Source: Kitasatospora sp. SolWspMP-SS2h (lineage in GTDB: Bacteria > Actinomycetota > Actinomycetes > Streptomycetales > Streptomycetaceae). From it: DNA of 64,000 bases. Below the pieces are notes generated by a model that saw nothing but the letters and a program-made list of their open reading frames with translations, was not told where the DNA came from and made no database searches. The stretch covers positions 1-64,000 of the forward strand of contig NZ_QLLT01000021.1 in the NCBI RefSeq assembly GCF_003259315.1. Direction: 5' to 3'. A program made the position numbers and the translations under genes. Shown piece after piece: positions 1-11,622 of this stretch; position 1 is the first letter of the stretch; each line of letters begins with the position of its first letter.

Positions 1-31
1 GCCACGGGTGGGCGGTGCACAGTTTCACCGT

Positions 32-151
32 GTTTCGGTGGTCATAGCGTGAGGGAAACGCCCGGTTACATTCCGAACCCGGAAGCTAAGCCTCACAGCG
101 CCGATGGTACTGCAGGGGGGACCCTGTGGGAGAGTAGGACGCCGCCGAACA
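32..151 (+). rRNA. rrf: 5S ribosomal RNA
   Basis: About 120 nt with the actinobacterial 5S rRNA sequence. The 5' end (GTTTCGGTGG) pairs with the 3' end (CCGCCGAAC) to form helix I, and the conserved loop segment around CCGAACCCGGAAGCTAAG lies in the middle. It is the last gene of an rRNA operon whose 23S gene lies left of the window; bases 1-31 are the tail of the 23S-5S spacer. Ends are set by analogy and may be off by 1-2 nt. Confidence 0.95.
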
Positions 152-161
152 ATCTTTGTGG

Positions 162-194
162 GAAAGCCCCCTGACGGGATGTCAGGGGGCTTTC
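162..194 (+). terminator. Terminator of the rRNA operon
   Basis: Perfect 14-bp stem (GAAAGCCCCCTGAC with GTCAGGGGGCTTTC) with a 5-nt loop, beginning about 10 nt after the 5S RNA. The right arm ends in CTTTC and no long T tract follows, as is usual for GC-rich actinobacterial terminators. Confidence 0.85.
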
Positions 195-217
195 TCGCGT
201 TCCCGGGAGCGGGCGGG

Positions 218-223
218 TAGCCT
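218..223 (+). promoter_or_regulatory. -10 box for a leaderless PAP2 transcript
   Basis: TAGCCT lies 6 nt before the ATG at 230. No Shine-Dalgarno sequence precedes that ATG, so transcription probably starts at or next to the start codon. No clear -35 element is visible. Confidence 0.4.
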
Positions 224-229
224 TCGCCA

Positions 230-1111
230 ATGCAGAACCTGACGTTGACGTGGCAAACCTCGGCCGGTGCCTCCGCGGCGCTGTACGCTGCGGCGTTCGC
301 GGTCAGGCGAGGGGTGGCTCGGCGGGCCGGCGGGGAGGTGCGGCGGCGTCGGGCGGGGGTGGTGGCGGACGCGCTGCGGGAGGCGGGGACGCTGCTGGCG
401 TTGTTCGCGCTGTGGCAGGTGGTGGGGCACCTGTCGTTGGTGGGCACCGGCCACGCGGTGGAGCGGGCGGAGTGGATCCACCGGACGGAGGGGGAGTTCG
501 GGCTGCCGGACGAGGCGTCGTGGCAGCGGGCGGTGGTGGGGCATCCGTGGCTGGTGCAGGGGGCGAACTACTACTACGCGACGATGCACTTCGGCGTGAT
601 GCTGGTGGTGCTGCTCTGGCTGTTCCTGCGGCACCGGGCGCGGTACGCGTGGGTGCGGACCACGGTGGTGGCGACCACGGCGGTGTGCCTGCTGATCCAG
701 TTCATCCCGGTGGCGCCGCCGCGGATGCTGCCGGGCAGCGGGTTCGTCGACCTGGCGGAGCAGTACGGGCAGTCGGTGTACGGCAGCGCGGTCGCGGGGG
801 TGGTGGCGGACCAGCTGTCGGCGATGCCCTCGGTGCACGTGGCGTGGTGCGTGATCGCGGCGGTGGCGGTGGTCTCGGTGGCGCGCGGGCCGTGGCGGTG
901 GCTGATGGTGCTGCACCCGGTGGTGACGGTGTGGGTGGTCGTGGTGACGGCGAACCACTTCTGGGCGGACGGCCTGGTGGCGGTGGTGATCCTGCTGACC
1001 GTGTACCTGGTGCAGGCGGCGGTCTCGGGGTGGCGCCAGAAGGAGGAGGAGGACGAGCCGCAGGCCGCGGCGGCGGGGCCGGGGGAGCGAGAGCCCAGCG
1101 CGGCCCGGTAG
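230..1111 (+). CDS. PAP2-family membrane phosphatase (inositolphosphotransferase-like)
   Basis: A 293-residue polytopic membrane protein. Near residues 197-204 it carries SAMPSVHVAW and near 242-250 NHFWADG, the two conserved active-site histidine motifs (SxMPSxH and HxxxD) of the PAP2_3 branch, which includes AUR1/inositol phosphorylceramide synthase-like enzymes. Hydrophobic segments lie around residues 52-70, 120-135, 145-160, 205-220 and 230-260. The family cleaves or transfers phosphate from lipid phosphates; the substrate cannot be read from the sequence. The C-terminus is charged (KEEEDE) and probably cytoplasmic. The ATG follows a -10-like hexamer by 6 nt. It converges on the next gene with a 9-nt gap. 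Confidence 0.8.
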   Translation: MQNLTLTWQTSAGASAALYAAAFAVRRGVARRAGGEVRRRRAGVVADALREAGTLLALFALWQVVGHLSLVGTGHAVERAEWIHRTEGEFGLPDEASWQRAVVGHPWLVQGANYYYATMHFGVMLVVLLWLFLRHRARYAWVRTTVVATTAVCLLIQFIPVAPPRMLPGSGFVDLAEQYGQSVYGSAVAGVVADQLSAMPSVHVAWCVIAAVAVVSVARGPWRWLMVLHPVVTVWVVVVTANHFWADGLVAVVILLTVYLVQAAVSGWRQKEEEDEPQAAAAGPGEREPSAAR

Positions 1112-1120
1112 GACCGGAGG

Positions 1121-1993
1121 TCAGCCGGGCTGGGCGGAGAGCAGGGCCTCGGCGAGGGCGGTGCGGTAGTAGCGGCCGGTGGTGGTGCCGGCGATCAGGC
1201 GGGCGTCGAGCAGGACGGTGAGGTGGTCGTCGACGGCGGCCGGGCCGAGGCCGGTGAGGGCGGCCAGCTGGGTGGTGTCGCGCGGGCGGTCGAGGCCGGC
1301 CAGGAGTTCGGCGCGGGCGCTGCCGAGCAGGCGGCCCAGGCTAGCGGGCGGGGTGTGCGGGCCGGGGACGGGGGCGGCCGAGGTCGGGTAGACGAGGGCG
1401 AGCCGGTTGCGTGACCCGTCCGGGCAGAGCCAGCCGTGGCGGGCGCTGGTGGGGACGAGCAGCAGTTCGGGGGAGGGGCGCGGGGGCGGCGGGAGGTCGG
1501 GGGCGGTGAGGCGCAGGCGGCCGTCGGGGAGCCAGCGGTGGTGCGGGCCGGGGTGGGGGAGGGCGGCGGGCCAGCCGTGGCGTTCGGCGCGTTCGCGGCG
1601 GGCGGTGAGGTCGGCGCGGAGGGCGCGCAGGCGGGCGGGCCATTCGGGGCGGACGACGTGCTGCCACGTCCAGTCGAGGAGTTCGGTGAGGTCCGGTGGC
1701 AGGTCGGTGCCGGTGAGGTCGAGCAGCCGGGGGTCGGCGTCCGGGTCGGGGACGGGCAGCCGCAGTTCGGCGGGCCAGTCGGAGGCTCGGCGGGCGCTGG
1801 GCTGGGGGGCGGGCTGCCGGGTGGCCGCGAGGTGGGCCCGGAAGGCGGGTTGGTGGGTGGCGAGCCAGCTGCGGCGCCACGGTTCGGGGCGGATCTCGGC
1901 GAGGATGCCGACCGCGGCGACCGTCTCGACCAGGGGTGAGAGCACGAAACGGCATGCGGCGAGGGACTCCGTGCCCACCAGCCAATGACCCAT
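1121..1993 (-). CDS. Winged-helix (ArsR-like) transcriptional regulator, DUF5937 type
   Basis: A 290-residue protein opening with MGHWLVGTESLAACRFVLSP, as in the Streptomyces family with an N-terminal DUF5937 region and a C-terminal ArsR-like winged helix. The helix-turn-helix is visible in the last 70 residues (TTQLAALTGLGPAAVDDHLTVLLDARLIAG). The ATG at 1993 is chosen because GGAGGGG lies just upstream, whereas an in-frame start at 2023 has no ribosome site. Such proteins are presumed DNA-binding repressors; the ligand and targets are unknown. It stands alone on this strand. Confidence 0.7.
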   Translation of the reverse strand: MGHWLVGTESLAACRFVLSPLVETVAAVGILAEIRPEPWRRSWLATHQPAFRAHLAATRQPAPQPSARRASDWPAELRLPVPDPDADPRLLDLTGTDLPPDLTELLDWTWQHVVRPEWPARLRALRADLTARRERAERHGWPAALPHPGPHHRWLPDGRLRLTAPDLPPPPRPSPELLLVPTSARHGWLCPDGSRNRLALVYPTSAAPVPGPHTPPASLGRLLGSARAELLAGLDRPRDTTQLAALTGLGPAAVDDHLTVLLDARLIAGTTTGRYYRTALAEALLSAQPG

Positions 1994-2272
1994 CCGTTCC
2001 CCTCCGCACGCAGACAGTAGCAACCCGAGGTGAACGGGTCAGGCGATTGCGGGAGGTGCGGGATGGACGGGAGCGGCGGCACCGGGACCTGGACGGCGGT
2101 GAGGACGGCCGGGATGGCGGCCGCCGCGTCGAGGGTGCGGCGCGGGACGAAGCCGCGCAGGTCGAACGGCATGCGCAGCGGCTCGCGTTCGGACATGCCG
2201 GAGCCCGGGCGCCGTGGGGGTGGCGTCCGGGCTCCGGGGTGAACGGTGGTGCGCGGTGCGGCGGTGCGGTGG
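1994..2272. other. 279-bp intergenic region
   Basis: Separates the DUF5937 regulator from the acetate transporter; both are on the minus strand. It should hold the regulator's promoter and the transporter's terminator. An open minus-strand frame from about 2196 encodes roughly 68 residues before running into the regulator in another frame. It has no ribosome site and no recognisable domain, so I do not call it a gene. Confidence 0.5.
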
Positions 2273-2827
2273 TTACCTGACCGGGAAGGCGACCCGGCCC
2301 CAGCGGCCGTCGGTCAGGGCGGCGGTGGCCGAGTACCAGGCGGCGAGGCCGGCGACGGCGGCGACCCAGCCGCCGACCTTGGCCCAGCCGGAGGCGTCGC
2401 TGAAGGCTCCGATGGCGCTGAGCACCAGGGAGACCGTCAGCAGCCCGTACACCGCGCGGGTGAGCAGGCCGGCGCCCCAGGAGGCGGCGGTCAGGGTGAG
2501 CGCCAGCAGCGCCCACAGCAGCAGGAACAGGCCCGCGGTGTTCTTGCCGGCCGGGCCGGCGGCGGCCCAGGTCGCCCAGAAGGCGCCCAGGGCGGTGAAC
2601 GCGGTGCCGCTGAAGCGGTCGCCGCCGCGGAACTGCCAGAGGCCGGCGACGAACAGCGTCACGCCGCCGACCAGGTTGGCCAGCGTGGCGGCGCCGCCGG
2701 CCGAGGTGCCGTTGAGGACACCCGTGCCGAGCAGGCCGTACGCCAGCAGGGTCAGACCGAGGGCCAGGTAGCCGAGCGGACCCGCGTCAGCGGATCGGAC
2801 GTTCGCCCCGGGGGCTTCGTTGCTCAC
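2273..2827 (-). CDS. satP: GPR1/FUN34/YaaH-family acetate/succinate transporter
   Basis: A 184-residue integral membrane protein with about six hydrophobic helices and the opening GPLGYLALGLTLLAYGLL, typical of the AceTr (GPR1/FUN34/YaaH) family, which takes up acetate or succinate by proton symport. The residue before the second helix region is V (LANLVGG) and the C-terminal half keeps the family's small-residue pattern. Length matches bacterial SatP (about 190). Start is GTG at 2827 with AAGGAG 7 nt upstream. The minus-strand gene osaC lies upstream, about 300 bp away, so this is probably its own transcription unit. Substrate is inferred from the family only. Confidence 0.8.
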   Translation of the reverse strand: MSNEAPGANVRSADAGPLGYLALGLTLLAYGLLGTGVLNGTSAGGAATLANLVGGVTLFVAGLWQFRGGDRFSGTAFTALGAFWATWAAAGPAGKNTAGLFLLLWALLALTLTAASWGAGLLTRAVYGLLTVSLVLSAIGAFSDASGWAKVGGWVAAVAGLAAWYSATAALTDGRWGRVAFPVR

Positions 2828-3101
2828 CGGAGGCTCCTTTCACTCTGCGCCAGGGCATGGCGGGATCACGGTGAAAAGTGGGGTGCGAGGTGGTGCCGGG
2901 TGCCGGGTCGTGGGCGCACCGGGGAGAGGGTGCGGCGGCTGCGGCGAGTGAGAGAACCGGCGGCCGAGCCGCTGGTCGTGCCCTCCGGGGTGGAAGCCCC
3001 CGGTGCTCACGGTGTACCCGGCCGCCGGGTTCCGTACCCGCGGGCCTCACGCAGGATGAGCAAGTGTGAGCAAAACGTGACCGGTTCCGGCACCGGCCCG
3101 T
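2828..3101. other. Intergenic region upstream of the acetate transporter
   Basis: About 274 bp without a gene, between the end of osaC and the start of the transporter. Near the transporter TTTCAC (about 2837) and GTGAAA (about 2872) form a spaced inverted repeat that could be an operator. No confident -35/-10 pair was found. Confidence 0.4.
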
Positions 3102-3121
3102 CACCGGTTCGAGAACCGGTG
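3102..3121 (-). terminator. Hairpin after osaC
   Basis: CACCGGTTC and GAACCGGTG form a perfect 9-bp inverted repeat with a 2-nt centre, lying 5 nt beyond the osaC stop codon. It is a plausible terminator. The tight palindrome could also be a cruciform or a protein-binding site. Confidence 0.5.
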
Positions 3122-3126
3122 GCCGG

Positions 3127-5679
3127 TCAGCTCTGCCGCTGGGTCGGGATGCGCAGGGTCAGGATGGCCATGTCGTCGGACGGCGGCTCCGGTGCGAACC
3201 GCTCCACCGCCCGGTGCACCCGGGCCGCGACGGCGCCCGCGGTCAGGCCCGCGCAGCCGGTCAGCACCTCGGCCAGGCCGTCGTCGCCGAGCATCCGGCG
3301 GCCCTCCCGGCGTTCGGTCACGCCGTCCGTCACACACAGCAGCACCTCGCCCGGGGCGAGGACCAACTCCTCGGCGACGAGGTCGAGTTCGTCCATCACG
3401 CCGAGCAGCGGCTGCGGCGAGGCGGCCTGGTCGACCTGCCCGTCGGTGCGCAGCCGCAGCGGCAGCGGGTGGCCGGCGCAGACCAGCGACAGGACGGTCG
3501 AGCCGTCCTCGCGGGGCGTCAGCTCGCCGTAGAGCAGGGTGAGGAAGCGGGCCCGGCTGCCCTCGTCCAGGATCGCGGCGTTCAGCCGGGTGAGCACCTG
3601 CGGGGCGTCGAGGCCCTCGCGGGCCAGCAGGCGCAGCGAGTTGCGGGCCAGGCCGGTGACCGAGGCGGCCTCGGGGCCGGTGCCGCAGACGTCGCCGATG
3701 GCGAAGCCGTAGGTGCCCTCGCGGATCGGGAACAGGTCGTAGAAGTCGCCGCCGACCTCGTTGCCCTCGCCCGCGGCCTGGTAGAAGACCTCCACCTCGA
3801 CGCCGGGGATCTTCGGCAGCTCCGGCGGCAGCAGGGCGCGCTGGAACGCCTGGCTGATCGCGGTGCGCTCCGAGTACAGGCGCGAGTTGTCCAGCGCCAG
3901 GGCGGCCCGGCGGGAGAGGTCCTCGCCGAGCTCCAGGATCTCCTGGCGGAACCGGACGCCGTGCCGGGTGCCGAGCACCAGCAGGCCGATCACGCGGTTG
4001 CGAGCGGACAGCGGCATCACCACCGTCTCGCCCAGCTCCGGCCCGACCGGGTGGCCGAGGGCCCGGGCGGTCTCGGCGGGCGCGGACCACGGGCGGGCGC
4101 CCGGGCTGGGCACCGCCTCCGGGGCGGGGGACTTGTCGAGCAGGGCGCGCAGCGCGTCGATCCGGTCCTCGTCCTCGTGCAGCACGAAGGCGAGTTCGGC
4201 GCCGGCCGCGGCGTCCGTGCCGGTGGTGTAGACGGCGCACCAGGAGGAGAGGGTGGGGACGGCCATCTGTGCCATCAGGGCGAGCGTCTGCTCGTGCTCC
4301 AGGGTGCCCGCGAGCAGGTCGGAGGCCTCCACCAGGAAGGACAGCGAGCCGCGCCGCAGCCGCTCCAGCTCGCCGAGCCGGGCGCTCTCCAGGGCCAGCG
4401 CGATCCGGTCGGCGGCGAACTGCAGGCGCAGCGCGTCCTCGTTGTCGTAGCGGCCGGGGGCGGCCGCGGCCACCCCGAGCGAGCCGGTCAGCCGGCCCTC
4501 GACCTTGAGCGGGACGGTGATCAGCGAGCGCAGGTCGGTGCCGTCGAGCAGCGGGGCGGCGCCGGTGGGGCGGACCGCGAGGTCCTCGTGGACGGCGGGC
4601 AGCCGGGCCGAGTCGAAGCGGCCGGCCCCGGCGTCGATCGGCAGCCGGGAGAAGCGGCGGGCCGGGCCGGCCAGGCCGGTGGCGGCGCGCAGTTCGAACT
4701 CGGTCTCGTCCTCGCTGGTGAGCAGCAGGTAGGAGGCGTCGGCGTCGAGTAGGTCGCGGGCCCGCTCGACGATCCGCTGCAGCAGGCTGGACAGGTCGTC
4801 GGGGGAGACCGGGCCGACCAGCAGGTCCAGCGGCTCGACGGCGGTGGTGGCGCCCTCCACGGCGGTGCCGGGGGCGCCGGGGCTGCGCAGCACCGCGCGG
4901 TCGGCCTCCCGGACCAGCACGCACAGCACGGTCGGGGTGCCCTGGCTGTCGCGCAGCCGCACGTGGGTGCCGTACACCTCCTGGACCGCGCCGTCGCCGC
5001 CGCGCACCGCGTACGAGCCCTCCCAGCGGGCCAGCCGCAGGGTGTCGCCGAGGCCGAGGCCGGGGGTCTGCGGCCAGACGGCCAGTTCGGCCCAGGGGCG
5101 GCCGAACACGGCGTCCGCCGGCCGGTGGAAGAGCGTCTCGGCGTCGGCGTTCCAGTGCCGGACCCGCCCGTGGTCGTCGAGCTGCACCACGGCGACCCGG
5201 ACCGGGCCGTCGGTGGTCGGCAGCTCGCCGCCGGGCAGGCTGGGCAGCGCGTACCGGGTGCCGGGCCGCTGCTCGGGCAGGGCGAGCCGGAACCAGACGG
5301 TCTTGCGGCCGGCCGCGTACTCCACGCCCCAGCTGCTGGACAGCGCCGAGCACATCAGCAGGCCCCGGCCGCCCTCGCCGTCCGGGTCGGCGTAGCGCTG
5401 CGAGTTCATCGTCACATTGGCGAAGGACGGCAGGCCGCGCTCCGGGTGCCGGTCGCTGACCTCGATCCGGACGGTCTCCTCCTCGCGCAGGCAGGCCACC
5501 TCGGCGGCCGTCCCGGCGTGCACCACGGCGTTCGTGACCAGCTCGCTGACCAGCACCACGGCGTCGTCCACCACCTCGGGCACGCCCCAGCCGAGCAGGG
5601 CGTCCCGGACGAAGCCGCGGGCCGCGGCGGCCGACCGGTCGACCGGTTCGAAGGTGGCGGCTGCGCGCGCGGTGACCAC
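3127..5679 (-). CDS. osaC: OsaC-like anti-sigma kinase / SpoIIE-type PP2C phosphatase
   Basis: About 850 residues. In order: RsbW-like HATPase_c_2 domain (about 10-135, VVLVSELVTNAVVHAG), PAS (158-265), GAF (295-435), GAF (450-600) and C-terminal SpoIIE/PP2C phosphatase (640-850, with GGDFYDLF and GDVCGTGPEAA supplying metal-binding aspartates). This matches S. coelicolor OsaC, which lies divergent to osaAB and is reported to help reset sigma-B activity after osmotic stress. The assignment rests on architecture and location. Start is GTG at 5679, with GAGGAG 8 nt upstream; GTG 5685 is the alternative. It faces osaA across 361 bp. Confidence 0.85.
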   Translation of the reverse strand: MVTARAAATFEPVDRSAAAARGFVRDALLGWGVPEVVDDAVVLVSELVTNAVVHAGTAAEVACLREEETVRIEVSDRHPERGLPSFANVTMNSQRYADPDGEGGRGLLMCSALSSSWGVEYAAGRKTVWFRLALPEQRPGTRYALPSLPGGELPTTDGPVRVAVVQLDDHGRVRHWNADAETLFHRPADAVFGRPWAELAVWPQTPGLGLGDTLRLARWEGSYAVRGGDGAVQEVYGTHVRLRDSQGTPTVLCVLVREADRAVLRSPGAPGTAVEGATTAVEPLDLLVGPVSPDDLSSLLQRIVERARDLLDADASYLLLTSEDETEFELRAATGLAGPARRFSRLPIDAGAGRFDSARLPAVHEDLAVRPTGAAPLLDGTDLRSLITVPLKVEGRLTGSLGVAAAAPGRYDNEDALRLQFAADRIALALESARLGELERLRRGSLSFLVEASDLLAGTLEHEQTLALMAQMAVPTLSSWCAVYTTGTDAAAGAELAFVLHEDEDRIDALRALLDKSPAPEAVPSPGARPWSAPAETARALGHPVGPELGETVVMPLSARNRVIGLLVLGTRHGVRFRQEILELGEDLSRRAALALDNSRLYSERTAISQAFQRALLPPELPKIPGVEVEVFYQAAGEGNEVGGDFYDLFPIREGTYGFAIGDVCGTGPEAASVTGLARNSLRLLAREGLDAPQVLTRLNAAILDEGSRARFLTLLYGELTPREDGSTVLSLVCAGHPLPLRLRTDGQVDQAASPQPLLGVMDELDLVAEELVLAPGEVLLCVTDGVTERREGRRMLGDDGLAEVLTGCAGLTAGAVAARVHRAVERFAPEPPSDDMAILTLRIPTQRQS

Positions 5680-5799
5680 GGCCACGGCTCCTCTGCTGCT
5701 GGTCCGGCGGACGGTCCGGGCGGACGGTTCGGGCGGTGCGGCGGGCGCGGGGCGGCGTCGCCCCGGCCCGGTGCGGCCCTCCACCCTACTTTCCGGTTG

Positions 5800-5827
5800 G
5801 TACCCAGCGGGGCCGGGGCGTCGAAAC
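5800..5827 (-). promoter_or_regulatory. Sigma-B-like promoter candidate for osaC
   Basis: On the minus strand GTTT (5827-5824) is followed after 18 nt by GGGTAC (5805-5800). The Streptomyces sigma-B consensus as I recall it is GNNT, 14-16 nt, GGGTAY, so the hexamer fits exactly but the spacing is 2 nt too long. It is placed to drive osaC, about 120 nt upstream of its start. Confidence 0.35.
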
Positions 5828-5838
5828 AGGCACCTGGG

Positions 5839-5854
5839 GGTGATTTCGTTCACC
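5839..5854. promoter_or_regulatory. Crp-like palindrome upstream of osaC
   Basis: GGTGA, 6 nt, TCACC: a perfect inverted repeat of the GTGA-N6-TCAC type bound by Crp-family regulators. It sits 12 bp upstream of the candidate osaC -35 element, a usual activator position. Confidence 0.35.
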
Positions 5855-6040
5855 ACTTTCCCTGCTCGCCGGGAAAACCCCGCGCAACCGGTCCGACACC
5901 GACTGCCGGTGCTGCCACACTGGGGGGTCCGCGTGCCGTCACCGCCGCAGTACGGTCGACAGGGACGGCGCGGGAGCCGACCGGCCGGACGCCGATCCTC
6001 CCGCGGCGGTGAACCGAGTCAGGACCTGGGAGGGCCCCCG

Positions 6041-10663
<4,623 letters not shown>

Positions 10664-10666
10664 CCG

Positions 10667-10706
10667 CCGCCCGCGGGGGGCCGCTCCGGCTGGCCCCCGC
10701 GGGCGG
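10667..10706 (+). terminator. Terminator after osaA
   Basis: CCGCCCGCGGGGGGCC and GGCCCCCGCGGGCGG form a 15-bp GC stem with one bulged G and a 9-nt loop, starting 3 nt after the osaA stop. Because it separates osaA from osaB, osaB probably has its own promoter. Confidence 0.65.
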
Positions 10707-10766
10707 GAACCCGGTAGGGTCACCCGTCGTTGCCAACAGTGACCGTACGGTGACGCCCGGCACCGG

Positions 10767-10798
10767 GCCTGTGGCAGGCGAGGGGGTACGGCTAGCAT
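10767..10798 (+). promoter_or_regulatory. Candidate promoters of osaB
   Basis: Two overlapping possibilities. One is a sigma-B-like GCCT (10767-10770), 13 nt, GGGTAC (10784-10789), one base shorter than the consensus spacer. The other is a -10 TAGCAT at 10793-10798 with a weak -35 TGTGGC 17 nt before it. Either would give a leader of about 70 nt before the GTG. Confidence 0.35.
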
Positions 10799-10868
10799 GA
10801 CCGGGGCAGTGATGGGCGGCGCGAAGGTGCCGGCCCACGGGAAACAACCGGCAGGAGGGCGGGTCCTG

Positions 10869-11501
10869 GTGCAGAAGGCGAAGATCCTCCTGGTCGACGA
10901 CCGTCCGGAGAACCTGCTCGCCCTGGAGGCGATCCTCTCCGCGCTCGACCAGACCCTGGTGCGCGCCGCCTCCGGCGAGGAAGCGCTCAAAGCTCTGCTC
11001 ACCGACGACTTCGCGGTGATCCTGCTGGACGTCCAGATGCCCGGCATGGACGGGTTCGAGACCGCGGCGCACATCAAGCGCCGCGAGCGGACCAGGGACA
11101 TCCCGATCATCTTCCTGACCGCGATCAACCACGGACCGCACCACACCTTCCGGGGCTACGCGGCCGGAGCGGTCGACTACATCTCCAAGCCCTTCGACCC
11201 GTGGGTGCTGCGGGCCAAGGTCTCCGTCTTCGTCGACCTCTACCAGAAGAACACCCAGCTCAAGGAGCAGGCCGCGCTGCTGCGCCTGCAGCTGGAGGCG
11301 GGCGAGGAGCCGGCCATCGGCGGGGCGCTGCTCGGCGAGCTGTCGGCCCGGCTGGCCGCCGTCGAGGAGCAGGCCGAGGCGCTCACCAAGCAGCTCGACG
11401 CGGGTCCGGACGGCGGCGCCGCCGCCACCGCCGCGCACCTGGAGCGGAAGATCGCCGGCCTGCGCGGGGCGCTCGACGCGCTGCGCCCCGGCTCCCCCTG
11501 A
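10869..11501 (+). CDS. osaB: OsaB-like response regulator with coiled-coil output
   Basis: 210 residues: an N-terminal receiver domain (about 5-125) with the acidic pocket ILLVDDRPEN, phospho-acceptor Asp54 in ILLDVQMPGMDG, and SKPFDP carrying the conserved Lys. After it comes a predicted coiled coil (LKEQAALLRLQLEAG to the end) rather than a DNA-binding domain. This matches OsaB, which in S. coelicolor is needed for development and antibiotic control under osmotic stress. The coiled-coil tail suggests protein-protein output. Start is GTG 10869, giving MVQKAKILLVDDR with GGAGGG upstream; an ATG at 10797 would add 24 residues. Confidence 0.88.
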   Translation: MQKAKILLVDDRPENLLALEAILSALDQTLVRAASGEEALKALLTDDFAVILLDVQMPGMDGFETAAHIKRRERTRDIPIIFLTAINHGPHHTFRGYAAGAVDYISKPFDPWVLRAKVSVFVDLYQKNTQLKEQAALLRLQLEAGEEPAIGGALLGELSARLAAVEEQAEALTKQLDAGPDGGAAATAAHLERKIAGLRGALDALRPGSP

Positions 11502-11609
11502 CGGGACGTCGGCGTCGCCCGTCCGGGTGGTTCCCGGACGGCTGACGGCGCGTCGGCGACACAACCCGCCGAAGTGCGCCCGCGCATGTCCCCGGCCCGG
11601 GCGCGCCGG

Positions 11610-11615
11610 TAGGCT
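11610..11615 (+). promoter_or_regulatory. -10 box for leaderless ftsK
   Basis: TAGGCT lies 7 nt before the ftsK ATG at 11623, and no Shine-Dalgarno sequence is present. The distance implies transcription from the start codon itself. Confidence 0.45.
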
Positions 11616-11622
11616 GCCCCCC

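Larger units (their letters stand above)
5680..6040. other. osaC-osaA divergent intergenic region
   Basis: 361 bp holding both divergent promoters. A sigma-B-like element and a Crp-like palindrome are listed separately. On the plus strand TACGGT at 5951-5956 could be a -10 for osaA, but no good -35 was seen. Confidence 0.5.

Noticed and set aside
25..447. Open minus-strand frame over the 5S rRNA and the PAP2 gene start
   Set aside because: It overlaps the rRNA and an opposing gene; Arg/Pro/Ala-rich translation without a domain.
1995..2196. Minus-strand frame of about 68 codons (MSEREPLRMPFDLRGF...)
   Set aside because: No ribosome site or homologous domain that I can recognise; it runs into the regulator gene in another frame.
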